From G963556115 sp963666605 (GTDB lineage: Bacteria; Planctomycetota; SZUA-567), in contig OZ223208.1 in assembly GCA_965140405.1 (NCBI GenBank), positions 372,001 through 436,000 on the forward strand: DNA of 64,000 nucleotides. Direction: 5' to 3'. Shown here one piece after another: positions 8,722 to 22,177 of this stretch (positions within the stretch are counted from its first letter, which is position 1; every line of letters starts with the position of its first letter). The notes beneath the pieces are model-generated. The model made no database searches. It was not told the DNA's origin and was given only the letters and a program-made list of their open reading frames with translations. Position numbers and translations under genes: made by a program.

Positions 8722-9768
8722 TTATCTTTTCACAATACTACTACCAACATTCTGATTTCTATACTGATACGGTGTGAGCCCATTCCATTTTTTAAAAGCT
8801 CTATGAAATGCATTATTATCAAGATACCCTATAAGGTAAGCTATCTCACTAATCATAATATCAGTATTTACTAAATAATGCATGGCTAGCTCTAAACGAA
8901 CTCCATTGAGAATTTCTTGAAAGCGTACTTTTTCTGCTTTAAGTTTGCGTTGAAGGGTACGCTTACTCATTAAAAGTTCGCCAGCAACGCTATCCAAAGA
9001 AGACAAACCACTAGGTAATATTTCAATTAGTTTTTGCTTTACACATTTTACAATATCAGTATTTGCATTATATTTATTCTCATCTGCTTCCATTCCATTC
9101 AACAAATATTGCCACATTATTTTATCTTCTGTTAAAAAGGCTATGCTTGAGTCAGCGTGCGAAAATATTATTGAATTTTCTCCAGACCGGATGATAGGAG
9201 CAGAAAAATACTCCTCATATTCTCCCCACTCATTTGGCAGCTCTCTCAATGTAATCATTACAGGCGATAGATCACTTCTCGTTGCTAGTCTAGCTATCTC
9301 TGTAATAACTACAAATTTATACATAATCATACCGTTTGGAATGACGCCAGCAGACTCATCATAACCTAGCGTTGCAACAAGTCTACTAGAACTAATCTTT
9401 ATATCAAACGTCAATGGACTTATAAGCACCTCATACTGAGCCAGACGCTTCAAAGCATTTTCTAAATCCTTACTGCACAAACAAGCAAGTACAGCAGGGC
9501 TAAAAAACTCTGCAGTAACCTTCTTCCCAAGGTACAAGGGGAGACAACTTACTTTAGCTAGTTTTTCTATAGCTTTCCATAATCTGTAAAATTCCACTGG
9601 CTCTAATGTTTCATTATTCCGAGCAAAAATTTCCTGCGGAAGTCTAGCCATCTTTAGAAGGTAAGACATATCTAAATTCAGATCACCCAGTAGCAACTTC
9701 CATCTCGAATTAACCTTAAATTTTCGTGCCTTCACATTTACGCCTTTAATGATTTTATAGTCAAACAT
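8722..9768 (-). CDS. AraC family transcriptional regulator (Arabinose_bd/OruR type)
   Basis: The 348-residue protein has an N-terminal ligand-sensing region of the type found in OruR/ArgR-like AraC proteins (residues about 25-215) and a C-terminal double helix-turn-helix (about 245-340): LMSKRTLQRKLKAE for the first HTH and ISEIAYLIGYLDNNAFHRAFKKWNGLTPYQYR for the second. The last phrase is the AraC signature. It lies 15 bases downstream of the SDR gene and is probably cotranscribed, a frequent arrangement in which the regulator controls the oxidoreductase. The inducer is unknown. The Shine-Dalgarno site is weak. Confidence 0.85.
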   Translation of the reverse strand: MFDYKIIKGVNVKARKFKVNSRWKLLLGDLNLDMSYLLKMARLPQEIFARNNETLEPVEFYRLWKAIEKLAKVSCLPLYLGKKVTAEFFSPAVLACLCSKDLENALKRLAQYEVLISPLTFDIKISSSRLVATLGYDESAGVIPNGMIMYKFVVITEIARLATRSDLSPVMITLRELPNEWGEYEEYFSAPIIRSGENSIIFSHADSSIAFLTEDKIMWQYLLNGMEADENKYNANTDIVKCVKQKLIEILPSGLSSLDSVAGELLMSKRTLQRKLKAEKVRFQEILNGVRLELAMHYLVNTDIMISEIAYLIGYLDNNAFHRAFKKWNGLTPYQYRNQNVGSSIVKR

Positions 9769-9783
9769 ACTTCATTTATATTA

Positions 9784-10599
9784 CTAAATACCCATACGCT
9801 CTCTCATTATCTTAAAGAAATCCTTATCTCCAAGTTTCTCCCTAAGCTCAAACAGCTTTACCGCATCCTCTCCAACTGGATAGCGAAATTGTTCTTTACT
9901 ATCTGTGGCTGCTCGATAAACAACTTTAGAAACTTCTTCCGGAGCGATACCCCTACCACGAGCTTCCTCAGCATACTTACTAACAGCATCCAATACAGAC
10001 TGGTATTCTTTCAACTCTTTATTATAGTAAAAATCCAATGAATTTACAAAGTTTGTTTTCACCGCTCCTGGTTCTATTAACTTCATTTGAATACCAATCG
10101 CTGCCAATTCATAGCTCATAGCTTCTGAGATACCCTCCAAAGCAAATTTTGAACCATGATAAAGAGTACCAAGCGCAAAACCAAACCTACCTACCATTGA
10201 TGAAATATTTATAATCATCCCTGATTTACGACTCCGCATATGCGGAAGCACTGCCCGAATTACATCAAGCACTCCAAATACATTTACTTCAAACTGCCTT
10301 CTAATTGTTTCATGACTAGCAGATTCAAATACTCCATACGCACCATATCCTGCATTATTGAGTAAGAGATCAATTTGTCCGAATCGTTCAATACCTTTCT
10401 TAACTGCCTGGGTTATTGAATCTCTATCTTGAACATCAAGTCTAGCTATCAATACATTCTCAAACTCTATTAACTCCTCTTCCTTTTCAGGCGAACGCAT
10501 TGTAGCGATAATGTTCCATCCCTGACTTTGAAATAATTTTGCACAAGCTTTTCCTATCCCAGAGCTAGCTCCAGTAATAAGTATTGTTTTATTCGACAT
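9784..10599 (-). CDS. Short-chain dehydrogenase/reductase
   Basis: A classical SDR of 271 residues. Seen directly: the cofactor-binding TGASSGIG near the N terminus, NNAG at about 81-84, the catalytic Ser in NISS (about 133), and YHGSK with Tyr147 and Lys151. An Arg after the second strand (TMRS) favours NADP(H). The overall pattern (LDV..D, RFGQIDLLLNNAGYG, SKFALEG, EPGAVKTNF) is that of the ketoreductase-like SDRs that act on broad carbonyl substrates. It is the first gene of a pair with the AraC regulator; AAAGGAAG precedes the ATG. The substrate cannot be deduced. Confidence 0.88.
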   Translation of the reverse strand: MSNKTILITGASSGIGKACAKLFQSQGWNIIATMRSPEKEEELIEFENVLIARLDVQDRDSITQAVKKGIERFGQIDLLLNNAGYGAYGVFESASHETIRRQFEVNVFGVLDVIRAVLPHMRSRKSGMIINISSMVGRFGFALGTLYHGSKFALEGISEAMSYELAAIGIQMKLIEPGAVKTNFVNSLDFYYNKELKEYQSVLDAVSKYAEEARGRGIAPEEVSKVVYRAATDSKEQFRYPVGEDAVKLFELREKLGDKDFFKIMRERMGI

Positions 10600-11441
10600 A
10601 ACACTTCCTTTCTTTATTATCAGATGTTATGCCAATATATTATATTTATTAGCTTGCACTCAACAATTGTAGATGACGACAATTAGTACGTAAATGACGA
10701 CATAATTATTAGTGCATCTTAATTATATAGTTGCTGAATTTTACTTAACTGAGTCATTATTTATAACAAATATTATTTATATAAAGGCAAAAACAATCAA
10801 ATAGTAGTCATAGTAATTCTTTATATTCTTTGTTTAATTACATATCTATTGAAAAAATAATCTTCAAGCATCAAAATAGTAATTCGTAAAAATTTATTCG
10901 CTTCAATATTTTATAATCTACATTTCAACTATATATATCTTACTTCTTTGGGTAGTTAACGCCCATAAAAAGTTGCATTTTGTATTTTTATAATTTAGTT
11001 TGCTATTCTTATACACTGAGGCTCTATAGTAAGATCCTCTATTCCTACATAACTTTAAACTTACTCTACCGCCTTGTATTAAGTTTTTAATTTTACACCG
11101 TTTCCACTATTGTTTGTATTATATAAGTACAATATACTTTGAAAAGGCACATGCGATCATGGCATAGAAAACGTAATATAGGCACCCACCATTTCTATGT
11201 CACTGTATACGATAGTAGCCTATCTATATTTTGTCATAAACGAACTATTCTATCAGCAAATAAACTTGACAAATTTCACAATACGTATATTATAAGTATC
11301 AAATCATAACAAGTTTCATTTTTTTAGTGATCCTTAATTTGTATTATTATATATGATTCTTTATTTTTACTAAATTTTAAATTGAAGCACTTATACAAGC
11401 TTGAGAACAGATCATAAAAGTAGTACTTAAAGGGAGAAAGT
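10600..11441. other. Long AT-rich intergenic region
   Basis: About 840 bases between the divergent SDR and lemA genes hold no convincing gene. A 52-codon frame from 11151 to 11309 on the plus strand begins MRSWHRKRNIG but has no clear ribosome site and I do not recognise it; it may be chance. The rest is very AT-rich and should contain the two divergent promoters. Confidence 0.4.
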
Positions 11442-11999
11442 ATGCTTATTATTTTTGTAGTTATTATTGTTTGTGTGTTCTTTGGCATTTTACTCAACAA
11501 CTCGCTAGTTGGAAAGAAAAACTCATGTGAGAATGCCTTTGCCAGTATTGATGCACAATTAAAAAAGCGTTATGACCTTATCCCTAATTTGGTGTCATGT
11601 GTTAAAGAGTATATGAAACATGAGCGTGAAACTTTGGAAGTTCTGACATCTCTTCGTACTAAGGCTCTTAATGCAGAGATGAGCTCAGACGAACGTATTC
11701 AAATTGATAATCAGATTAACAAAGTTCTTGGCGGAATCATGGTAGCTGTAGAGAACTATCCTGATCTTAAAGCAAGTGAAAATATGGACAATTTACAACG
11801 ATCACTCAACGAGGTTGAAGCGCAAATAGCTGCATCACGTAGAGCTTATAATGCAGCGGTTACCTCTTATAATAATGCGGTAGAAATGTTCCCAAGCAAT
11901 ATAATTGCTAATTTTAAAGGATACCGGAGACGGGAAACCTTTGTCATTGATGCATCTGAACGAGAAAACATTGATATAGAGGGTCAATTTAACAAATAG
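11442..11999 (+). CDS. lemA: LemA family protein
   Basis: LemA proteins are small, inner-membrane-anchored coiled-coil proteins of unknown molecular function. The 185-residue product has one N-terminal membrane helix (residues about 2-18) with almost no cytoplasmic part, followed by the family pattern: NSLVGKKNSCENAFASIDAQLKKRYDLIPNLV, then a helical region, then ASRRAYNAAVTSYNNAVEMFPSNIIA near the C terminus. The typical length is about 190. GGGAGA precedes the ATG. The stop codon overlaps the ribosome site of the DUF3137 gene, so the two are translationally linked, as is common for this pair. Confidence 0.92.
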   Translation: MLIIFVVIIVCVFFGILLNNSLVGKKNSCENAFASIDAQLKKRYDLIPNLVSCVKEYMKHERETLEVLTSLRTKALNAEMSSDERIQIDNQINKVLGGIMVAVENYPDLKASENMDNLQRSLNEVEAQIAASRRAYNAAVTSYNNAVEMFPSNIIANFKGYRRRETFVIDASERENIDIEGQFNK

Positions 12000-12011
12000 G
12001 AGAAAACTACC

Positions 12012-12995
12012 ATGCAGCATGATGTAAACTCATTTTATATCGAAAAGCTATCTCCTATTATTGAAGAAATTGAAAAAAAGCGTCTTCGGGTAATGCCTGT
12101 AGCTTTAGCTGTCGCTATTGGAGGAATTGTAATTTGTATTGCAGGATTTTCGATTATATCTTCCGCCTCATTAGATAGCGATTTTAGTCAATCATTGTTC
12201 TATGTGTTTTTGGGTATAGCGTTGTATGGGTTTACTCTAGCCATAAAAATTCTTAAAAAGTCTGTGGCAAACTTTAAGCCAGATGTTATCAAGCCACTTC
12301 TCAAGTTTATTGAACCTAATTTACACTATATGCCTGAATCTGGAATTAGTAGTGATGTCTTTTCTGCAAGTTCACTATTTACAGAGTATCCGGATCGCTA
12401 TCATGCTGAGGATATGATAAGTGGTAAGAGAGGGAAAACTGAGGTGCAGTTTTGTGAAGTTCATGCGGAATATAAGAGTTCGTTAGCTACTCAACTGCTT
12501 ACTGACACGAAGGAATATCATACTTTTTTTAAGGGGATTTTTTTTGTTGCTGATTTTAACAAAAATTTTAAAGGAACTACTTTAGTTGTTCCTGATACAG
12601 CAGAGAAACGTTTTGGGAAGTTGGTAGGTAATTGCCTACAGAAGGTTGCTGGGTTTAACCGCCCTGGTGAACTAACAAAGTTGGAAAATCAGAATTTTGA
12701 AGATTCTTTTGTAGTCTATAGCGATGATCAGATTGAGTCGAGATATATTCTTACACCAGATTTGATGAGAAGAATTACAGAATTGTCTTATTTCTTGCCT
12801 TCACCTCCATATATTTCTTTCGTTAATAGTAAAATTCATATAGCTCTATCAAGTGATGATGATTTGTTTGAATCACGTATTTTTTCTAAAGTTGCAGACA
12901 TTTATTTACTCTCAGAATATTGCCAAATACTCCAATCAACACTGAATATTGTCGATAACTTGGATTTGAATACCAGAATCTGGACTAAGAAATAA
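12012..12995 (+). CDS. DUF3137 membrane protein, LemA partner
   Basis: The 327-residue protein has two membrane helices (about 28-50 and 60-78) and a C-terminal domain matching DUF3137: HTFFKGIFFVADFNKNFKGTTLVVPD, then FEDSFVVYSDDQIESRYILTPDLMRRI, then ISFVNSKIHIAL. These are the recognisable blocks of the family. DUF3137 genes often follow lemA; the pair is thought to act at the membrane, but no activity is established. The ATG follows AGGAG by 12 bases. No other genes belong to this operon: decayed insertion sequences follow. Confidence 0.85.
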   Translation: MQHDVNSFYIEKLSPIIEEIEKKRLRVMPVALAVAIGGIVICIAGFSIISSASLDSDFSQSLFYVFLGIALYGFTLAIKILKKSVANFKPDVIKPLLKFIEPNLHYMPESGISSDVFSASSLFTEYPDRYHAEDMISGKRGKTEVQFCEVHAEYKSSLATQLLTDTKEYHTFFKGIFFVADFNKNFKGTTLVVPDTAEKRFGKLVGNCLQKVAGFNRPGELTKLENQNFEDSFVVYSDDQIESRYILTPDLMRRITELSYFLPSPPYISFVNSKIHIALSSDDDLFESRIFSKVADIYLLSEYCQILQSTLNIVDNLDLNTRIWTKK

Positions 12996-13009
12996 AAAGC
13001 TTGTTTGGT

Positions 13010-13394
13010 TGGCGTCTCATTATTAAAACTTTATAAATCTGAGCCACCCGTCAAACGTATGGCTCGCTCAGGAATATACCCCTTGTTGCTTGCAACGTCT
13101 CAAGACGCCCCGCTTTCCTCTTCGTACAAGCTACTATTGCTTTTAGATTCGTTGCTACCCCTAAACTGGAGATTATTATTACTTGCCACTCTTAATAAGG
13201 TCTTCATACTCTTTCACATTTAATTTATCTAATGCGATATCATGGCTTTCCTACTCACGAATATACTTTTTCACAGTAGCTTCATTAACGCCAATCTTAC
13301 TAACATAGTATCCCTCTGACCAGAAGAGTTTATTCCCAAAATGATATTTCAAATTTGCATGCTTATACAATATTCTTGCTTTAAGTTCTAAGTG
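13010..13394 (-). pseudogene. IS200/IS605-type TnpA transposase remnant
   Basis: On the minus strand, the frame from about 13394 to 13100 reads as the C-terminal third of an IS200-type Y1 transposase: YKHANLKYHFGNKLFWSEGYYVS, then IGVNEATVKKYIRE, an in-frame TAG where Gln is expected, then ESHDIALDKLNVKEYEDLI. The N-terminal part with the HUH motif and the catalytic Tyr helix context is missing. After the end, a hairpin around 13030-13065 (GAGCCA ... TGGCTC around a CCCGTC/ACG core) resembles the structured right end of these elements. It is a dead fragment, fused directly to an IS30 remnant upstream. Confidence 0.8.
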
Positions 13395-13588
13395 CAACAC
13401 TTGAAAATTTTAGCCCGCCCGATTGAACACTTCATTCGGGCTTTCAAATCCTAGCTGTTTTTTTACGCCGGTTATTCTGCATTTCTTCTACATCTCTGAG
13501 CCTACTTATCGAAACTTCAATCAGCTCTAAACACTTAAGGAAGTACTGGCGGATAAGATCATTATTATTCTCATTACTACCTCCTACT
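13395..13588 (-). pseudogene. IS30-family transposase C-terminal remnant
   Basis: The minus strand from 13588 reads GGSNENNNDLIRQYF, then a diverged helix, then in a shifted frame KKQLGFESPNEVFNRAG, and a third frame ends KFSSVALRT before TAA. These are the DDE-transposase end blocks of IS30 (GSNENTNGLIRQYFPKG ... LNNRPRKRLGF.TPNEVF). At least one frameshift and an internal stop show that it is dead. No terminal repeat could be identified. Together with the IS200 fragment it marks a graveyard of insertions downstream of the rRNA operon. Confidence 0.75.
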
Positions 13589-13790
13589 TAGGCAGCGAAC
13601 ATCCTTGTCGTTGCCCTCATTTTATTCGAATGATCGCGCTTCGCACTCCATCTATCCTTCACCATTCAGGCTCGTATTTCCTTAGATATCTAATATTATG
13701 AGCTGGTGTAATAACATTAGATGACCCGAATATCTGTTCTGTGTGCCTCCTAGACCTCGTCTCAATAATTCCATTACTCGTAAACCCCAT
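13589..13790. other. Unassigned stretch next to IS remnants
   Basis: On the minus strand a frame reads GFTSNGIIETRSRRH, then TPAHNIRYLRKYEPEW before a stop, and an overlapping short frame starts MVKDRWSAKRDHSNK. It looks like decayed coding sequence, possibly from another mobile element, but I cannot assign it. Confidence 0.3.
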
Positions 13791-13830
13791 TAAAAAAAGC
13801 ATCCAATCCGTTTAAGGATTGGATGCTTTA
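13791..13830 (-). terminator. rRNA operon terminator
   Basis: A perfect 12-bp stem (AGCATCCAATCC / GGATTGGATGCT) with a 6-base loop is followed on the minus strand by a run of seven T. It begins about 10 bases after the 5S gene and is a textbook intrinsic terminator. Confidence 0.9.
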
Positions 13831-13838
13831 TTAATAAG

Positions 13839-13948
13839 ATTCCGGCAACGACCTACTTTCCCGAGAACAGTATCATCGGCGCATAAGAGCTTAGCTACTG
13901 TGTTCGGAATGGGAACAGGCGTATCCTCTTAGCTATAGCCGCCGGAAA
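13839..13948 (-). rRNA. rrf: 5S ribosomal RNA
   Basis: About 110 bases with the 5S core: minus strand TTCCGGCGGC start pairing with GCCGGAA at the end, GGATACGCCTGTTCCCATTC and CGAACACAG in loop regions, and GGGAAAGTAGGTCGTTGCC near the 3' end. It is the last gene of the rRNA operon. Confidence 0.93.
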
Positions 13949-14154
13949 AGCGACTAACTGGTATTTATAGCTGCTCTTTTGTTATCTGGCAGTGATAAAT
14001 ACTAGTTTTAAAATCAAATCGAGCAAAGTGTAACTTTATAATTTTATACAAGTTGAGGTTTATAAATTAAACATAAACATCATTTAACATATGCGGATCA
14101 TATTGTGTTTGACTTGTTACGACCCTTTTGTTTCCATGTTACCATGAATTTAAA

Positions 14155-17105
<2,951 letters not shown>

Positions 17106-17403
17106 TCTTCTAAACTCATAAGAACTTAGCAGAGTTGTGTAAGAATAGCCTCGGAAAAAGCTACTCTAAATCAAACACGATAAATATTACTACTTATTTT
17201 TTATCTTTCCGCAATAAATATAGACCAAATTATAATCTATATTCATCTACTTGTTAAGGATGTAACTGTTTAACTTATACACTCAACTATTTACTCTTTT
17301 GTGAATACTGCAGTATTTATACTGTCTTGCAGACCGTAATCTGCTATCTACTACTTTATCAACATAGGAATATGTATATAAATTATACTATTACGTCTTT
17401 ACT

Positions 17404-17438
17404 CGATTATCAAAGAACAATTCGGAGAACGAAGCTCC
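17404..17438 (-). promoter_or_regulatory. boxB-boxA-like antitermination site in 16S-23S spacer
   Basis: On the minus strand a 4-bp stem with a 7-base loop (GGAG-CTTCGTT-CTCC, 17424-17438) is followed 4 bases later by TGTTCTTTGATAATC (boxA-like, core 17410-17419). The same arrangement with the same loop but a different stem precedes 16S. This fits NusB/NusE-dependent antitermination and RNA processing; function is inferred. Confidence 0.65.
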
Positions 17439-17478
17439 TAAAAAAATCATATAAATATCATCAACAGCAAAGATCAAA

Positions 17479-17555
17479 TGGTGGGCTTGGATGGATTCGA
17501 ACCATCGGCCTCATCCTTATCAGGGATGCGCTCTAACCAACTGAGCTACAAGCCC
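17479..17555 (-). tRNA. tRNA-Ile (GAT)
   Basis: A 77-base cloverleaf: acceptor GGGCTTG/CAAGCCC, D arm GCTC, anticodon GAT in CTGATAAG, T arm GATGG-TTCGAAT-CCATC, and an encoded CCA. It lies in the 16S-23S spacer, the usual place. Confidence 0.96.
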
Positions 17556-17572
17556 ACCTGTCATTCGCATCA

Positions 17573-17648
17573 TGGTGGAGGTGCACGGGATCGAACCGAG
17601 GACCTCCTGCTTGCAAAGCAGGCGCTCTCCCAACTGAGCTACACCCCC
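17573..17648 (-). tRNA. tRNA-Ala (TGC)
   Basis: A 76-base cloverleaf: acceptor GGGGGTG/CACCTCC with one G-T pair, anticodon TGC in CTTTGCAAG, T loop TTCGATC, encoded CCA. It precedes tRNA-Ile in the transcript, the reverse of the Ile-Ala order of many bacteria. Confidence 0.95.
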
Positions 17649-17824
17649 ATCTTAATCCTACCACCTTGTATCCTGTAGTACTGGATAATATTAAAAAATG
17701 AATAGCCATAGTGTTCTGAAATATAATGCTTGGGCTGATATTCTGCTAAATCCGCTCCCGTGGGACATAAAGTAAACAAGTTTACTAAATGCTATCCCGA
17801 GATACTTCATTAACAGCTAAGTTG

Positions 17825-19385
<1,561 letters not shown>

Positions 19386-19576
19386 GTTATCATAAACAGC
19401 TAGTCGGCTAAGACTACTGTTAACTGGCATTTTATTATTTAAAGAGTGGTTAGTCTCCACTCTGATTGGTAATGTATCGTTATGATACATCCCATTATCG
19501 CATTAAAGCTCTCAATAAATTGATTTGCTCTACTTCAAGCATTTTACAACATAAGAACGTATGGCTATTCATTTAT

Positions 19577-19607
19577 TTTCAAAGATCAATCGCCTGAACG
19601 AAGCAGG
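19577..19607 (-). promoter_or_regulatory. boxB-boxA-like antitermination site in rRNA leader
   Basis: On the minus strand, CCTG-CTTCGTT-CAGG (19593-19607) forms a 4-bp stem with a 7-base loop, followed 2 bases later by TTGATCTTTGAAAATA (boxA-like, 19575-19590). The loop is identical to that of the spacer site while the stem bases differ but still pair. The site lies about 190 bases before 16S. Confidence 0.65.
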
Positions 19608-19702
19608 ACTTAAATATTAGTTTTACTTATTATTTAATGTATAACAGTAATCGAACCTGAACCACATCAAACTTTAGTATTTTTAAAAATTAGAGAGAAA
19701 AA

Positions 19703-19760
19703 AAACCGCCATTTTCGAATCTCCTCGAAAAAGGCCGTCTAGGCCGCGCTCGTTTTCAGT
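19703..19760. other. Hairpins in rRNA leader
   Basis: The leader contains TTTTCGA-ATCTCC-TCGAAAA and GGCC-TAGAC-GGCC hairpins next to runs of A/T (a T-tract on the minus strand near 19697-19704). They could be leader terminators that antitermination overrides or processing signals. I cannot decide between these. Confidence 0.35.
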
Positions 19761-19802
19761 AGAGCAAAACAACGCAGTTGTTATTCTCATAGTGCTTTAA
19801 CA

Positions 19803-19830
19803 AGTATACGACTTAATACAAACAAGTCAA
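19803..19830 (-). promoter_or_regulatory. rRNA promoter P2
   Basis: On the minus strand TTGACT (19825-19830) and TATACT (19803-19808) are separated by 16 bases. It lies about 420 bases upstream of 16S, downstream of P1. Confidence 0.7.
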
Positions 19831-20053
19831 ACACTATTTTATTTTTATTTTTAAGTTTATTTTCATCACCTCAATTAAGCTGTAACATAAACTACCAAAA
19901 CAAGCATAGTCAAAACACTCAAAGAAGCAAGATGTTATTTAAAAATATTTTCAAAACTATAGTGCCAATATCAACACTCACCGTCATTTATACGGCCTCT
20001 AGTTTCAAGCTCAGAATGAAGAAAACATAACCTCTCTCCCAAGCGGTTTGACA

Positions 20054-20082
20054 AGTATACGAAGTAAGCATACGCTTGTCAA
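20054..20082 (-). promoter_or_regulatory. rRNA promoter P1
   Basis: On the minus strand TTGACA (20077-20082) and TATACT (20054-20059) are separated by exactly 17 bases, a near-perfect sigma-70 promoter. It is the distal of two tandem promoters for the rRNA operon, as expected for a growth-rate-controlled operon. The region from here to 20506 is AT-rich with no gene visible and may hold an UP element. Confidence 0.8.
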
Positions 20083-20506
20083 CACTAATAATTTTATTAT
20101 TTTTAGAATACTTTAAAACAACAACTTTACAAACAAATTGAGTAAATTCACCTCCCGGGATTTAAGTCAATTAGTTAAGTAAAGTAATGAGTTGTACTCC
20201 TTAGTGCGTTTAGAATCATACCCAAACCATGAGCTAATACAAGCATAATAATTCAATAATATTATAAAAAAAACAAACGCTCAAAAATCACTGTAAAAAC
20301 CAGCACTTTCAATATCAACTTTTAAAGAAAAGATTATAATTATGCCAAAAACGACCATATAACTAATGAAAATTATAATCAATTTTTAATAATTTAATAT
20401 ATTGTACTTTGTAAGAAACCACACTTACAACTTAAACTCACTCTACTTAATACTAAAAATTGTATTGAAAATAAACCTTAATATACACAACAAATATATA
20501 TTTTAT

Positions 20507-20785
20507 TTATTCCGGCTCTCCAAAATTGCTATCAAACAGTTCATTAATTTCTTTTGCCGCTTCCTCAGAATCAGACCCAATAACCTCAATCTTTAGCGAA
20601 GTACCAGATTCAGCTCCAAGGGTCATTATATCTAAAATATTTTTTCCACTTATCTGCATAGAGTTATGGTGAACAATTATTTCACTACTATACCTATTAC
20701 ATACCTGTACAAATAGCGAAGCTGGCCTTGCGTGAAGGCCATATTTATTCCGAACAACTACTTCTAGAGTAATTTTTTCGCTCAC
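20507..20785 (-). CDS. HPr-like phosphocarrier protein
   Basis: The 92-residue protein is an HPr fold phosphocarrier: the active-site GLHARPAS places the phosphorylated histidine at His18 (His15 in standard numbering). The second conserved block reads SGKNILDIMTLGA; the position of Ser46, the target of HPr kinase, is Asn49 here, so regulatory serine phosphorylation at this site is not possible. In the PTS, HPr passes phosphate from EI to EIIA; with the PtsN-like EIIA nearby, an NPr-type regulatory role is likely. It is the last gene of a minus-strand cluster (HPF, EIIA, YvcK, HPr), 45 bases after yvcK. Confidence 0.9.
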   Translation of the reverse strand: MSEKITLEVVVRNKYGLHARPASLFVQVCNRYSSEIIVHHNSMQISGKNILDIMTLGAESGTSLKIEVIGSDSEEAAKEINELFDSNFGEPE

Positions 20786-20830
20786 ATCCTACCCCTGCAA
20801 AATAAAAAACACCAAACAACCTATATAAAA

Positions 20831-22105
20831 CTAATGCCCATTAGCATCTTGTCCACTATCAAAGTCTTCCATCAACGCAAAAGACAGCTTTTGAGGATTG
20901 TGTTTTTCTGGATTCTCAATACTAATCACATCACGCAATCTTATTTTAACATCAAACGCTTTACAAGCTTCTACGTCAAATTCTGTTATACCAACACCCT
21001 CGTTTGCTAGTGATTGAAGACGCTCTGCAGAAGGTACATAACTATTTACCAACGCTAAATCAACCTTTAAATCTGGAGCAAGCCTTTTTATAGCACCTAA
21101 ATAATCACTAACCTTATAACCTTTTGTCTCCCCCAACTGTTGAGAGGTATTTACAACCAAGTACACCTTTGCACTACTTTTGTTAACAGCTTCTACCAAC
21201 TTCTTATCCAATAGGTTTGGCATAATGCTTGTGTATAGACTTCCAGGTCCAAGCACAATTAAGTCAGCGTCATCAATTCTTTCTAGAACATCAAGTGGGG
21301 TATCGCCCGGCTCTGGCTTTAGCTCAAGCCCTATAATAGGCTTTCCACACATCGAGACACGTTTCTGACCTGTAGTTTTTGTCCCGTCTTCATGTGTAGC
21401 AACCAAAGTTACATGATCGAGTGTTGCAGGTAGTACTTCCCCCCTAACTTTGAAAATCCTATTAACTTCCCTAACCGCCTGTGCAAAACTACCCTTAATA
21501 TTAGTCAGGACCATTATTAATAAGTTACCAAATGAGTGCCCCTCAAGGTCACCATCTGTAAAGCGATACTGCATAAGCTCACTCATCACAGGACCAGCAT
21601 CAGCCAAAGCACTCAGACAGTTTCTAATATCCCCTGGCGGAAGCATTCCGAACTCACTTCTAAGCCTTCCCGAAGAGCCGCCGTCATCAGCCACACTAAC
21701 AACTGCTGTAATTTGTGAACTATATTCTCTAAGCCCTGATAACAAGCAATTAAGTCCAGTACCTCCTCCTATACAAACTATTTTTGGCCCCTGTTCCAGC
21801 CTAGATCTGAGTACAGCAAGTTCAGCGATACCTCTATCTTCATCTTTTGGTTTAACAAGAGCTTCAAACCTTCTAAAGAGCTTATAAGAAGAGTAAAGTA
21901 TCAAACCAGCGCCACTACAGAAGAAAACAAATGCTATTGCATATGGGCTTACAGGTAGCGCTTGACCTGTGCCACTAGTATTAATACTAAAGAAACCTAA
22001 GGTCAATGACACAGCACCAAACATAACAACAATAATACCGAAAAAGACCAATACCACCCATCTCTTTAGCCCTAATCCGAGAACCAACCAGGGTAGTTTT
22101 GCCAT
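20831..22105 (-). CDS. yvcK: YvcK/CofD-like UDP-sugar-binding protein
   Basis: The 424-residue product has an N-terminal extension with two membrane helices (about 17-40 and 55-75), then the YvcK domain: IVCIGGGTGLNCLLSGL for nucleotide binding, AVVSVADDGGSSGRLR, LPPGDIRNCLSALA, LEGHSFGNLLI and VLGPGSLYTSIMPNLL. In Bacillus YvcK is soluble, binds UDP-GlcNAc and is needed for growth on gluconeogenic carbon, affecting cell-wall synthesis. The membrane-anchored variant is known in several Gram-negative and clostridial lineages. It sits between PTS EIIA and HPr genes, which suggests a link between carbon status and wall synthesis. Confidence 0.92.
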   Translation of the reverse strand: MAKLPWLVLGLGLKRWVVLVFFGIIVVMFGAVSLTLGFFSINTSGTGQALPVSPYAIAFVFFCSGAGLILYSSYKLFRRFEALVKPKDEDRGIAELAVLRSRLEQGPKIVCIGGGTGLNCLLSGLREYSSQITAVVSVADDGGSSGRLRSEFGMLPPGDIRNCLSALADAGPVMSELMQYRFTDGDLEGHSFGNLLIMVLTNIKGSFAQAVREVNRIFKVRGEVLPATLDHVTLVATHEDGTKTTGQKRVSMCGKPIIGLELKPEPGDTPLDVLERIDDADLIVLGPGSLYTSIMPNLLDKKLVEAVNKSSAKVYLVVNTSQQLGETKGYKVSDYLGAIKRLAPDLKVDLALVNSYVPSAERLQSLANEGVGITEFDVEACKAFDVKIRLRDVISIENPEKHNPQKLSFALMEDFDSGQDANGH

Positions 22106-22177
22106 AGCTAAAGATTCCTAAAAAAAACTTTAATAAAGCCCACACAAGACAACAAACACTACTAAGAGTAAACTAAA

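Noticed and set aside
11151..11309. A 52-codon plus-strand frame that begins MRSWHRKRNIG, reminiscent of a small transposase start
   Set aside because: No conserved transposase motif follows and no ribosome site is present; kept only as a note in the intergenic entry.
12996..13223. Plus-strand open frame of 72 codons from 13005
   Set aside because: It lies opposite the IS200 remnant and its right-end hairpin, has no ribosome site and no recognisable product.
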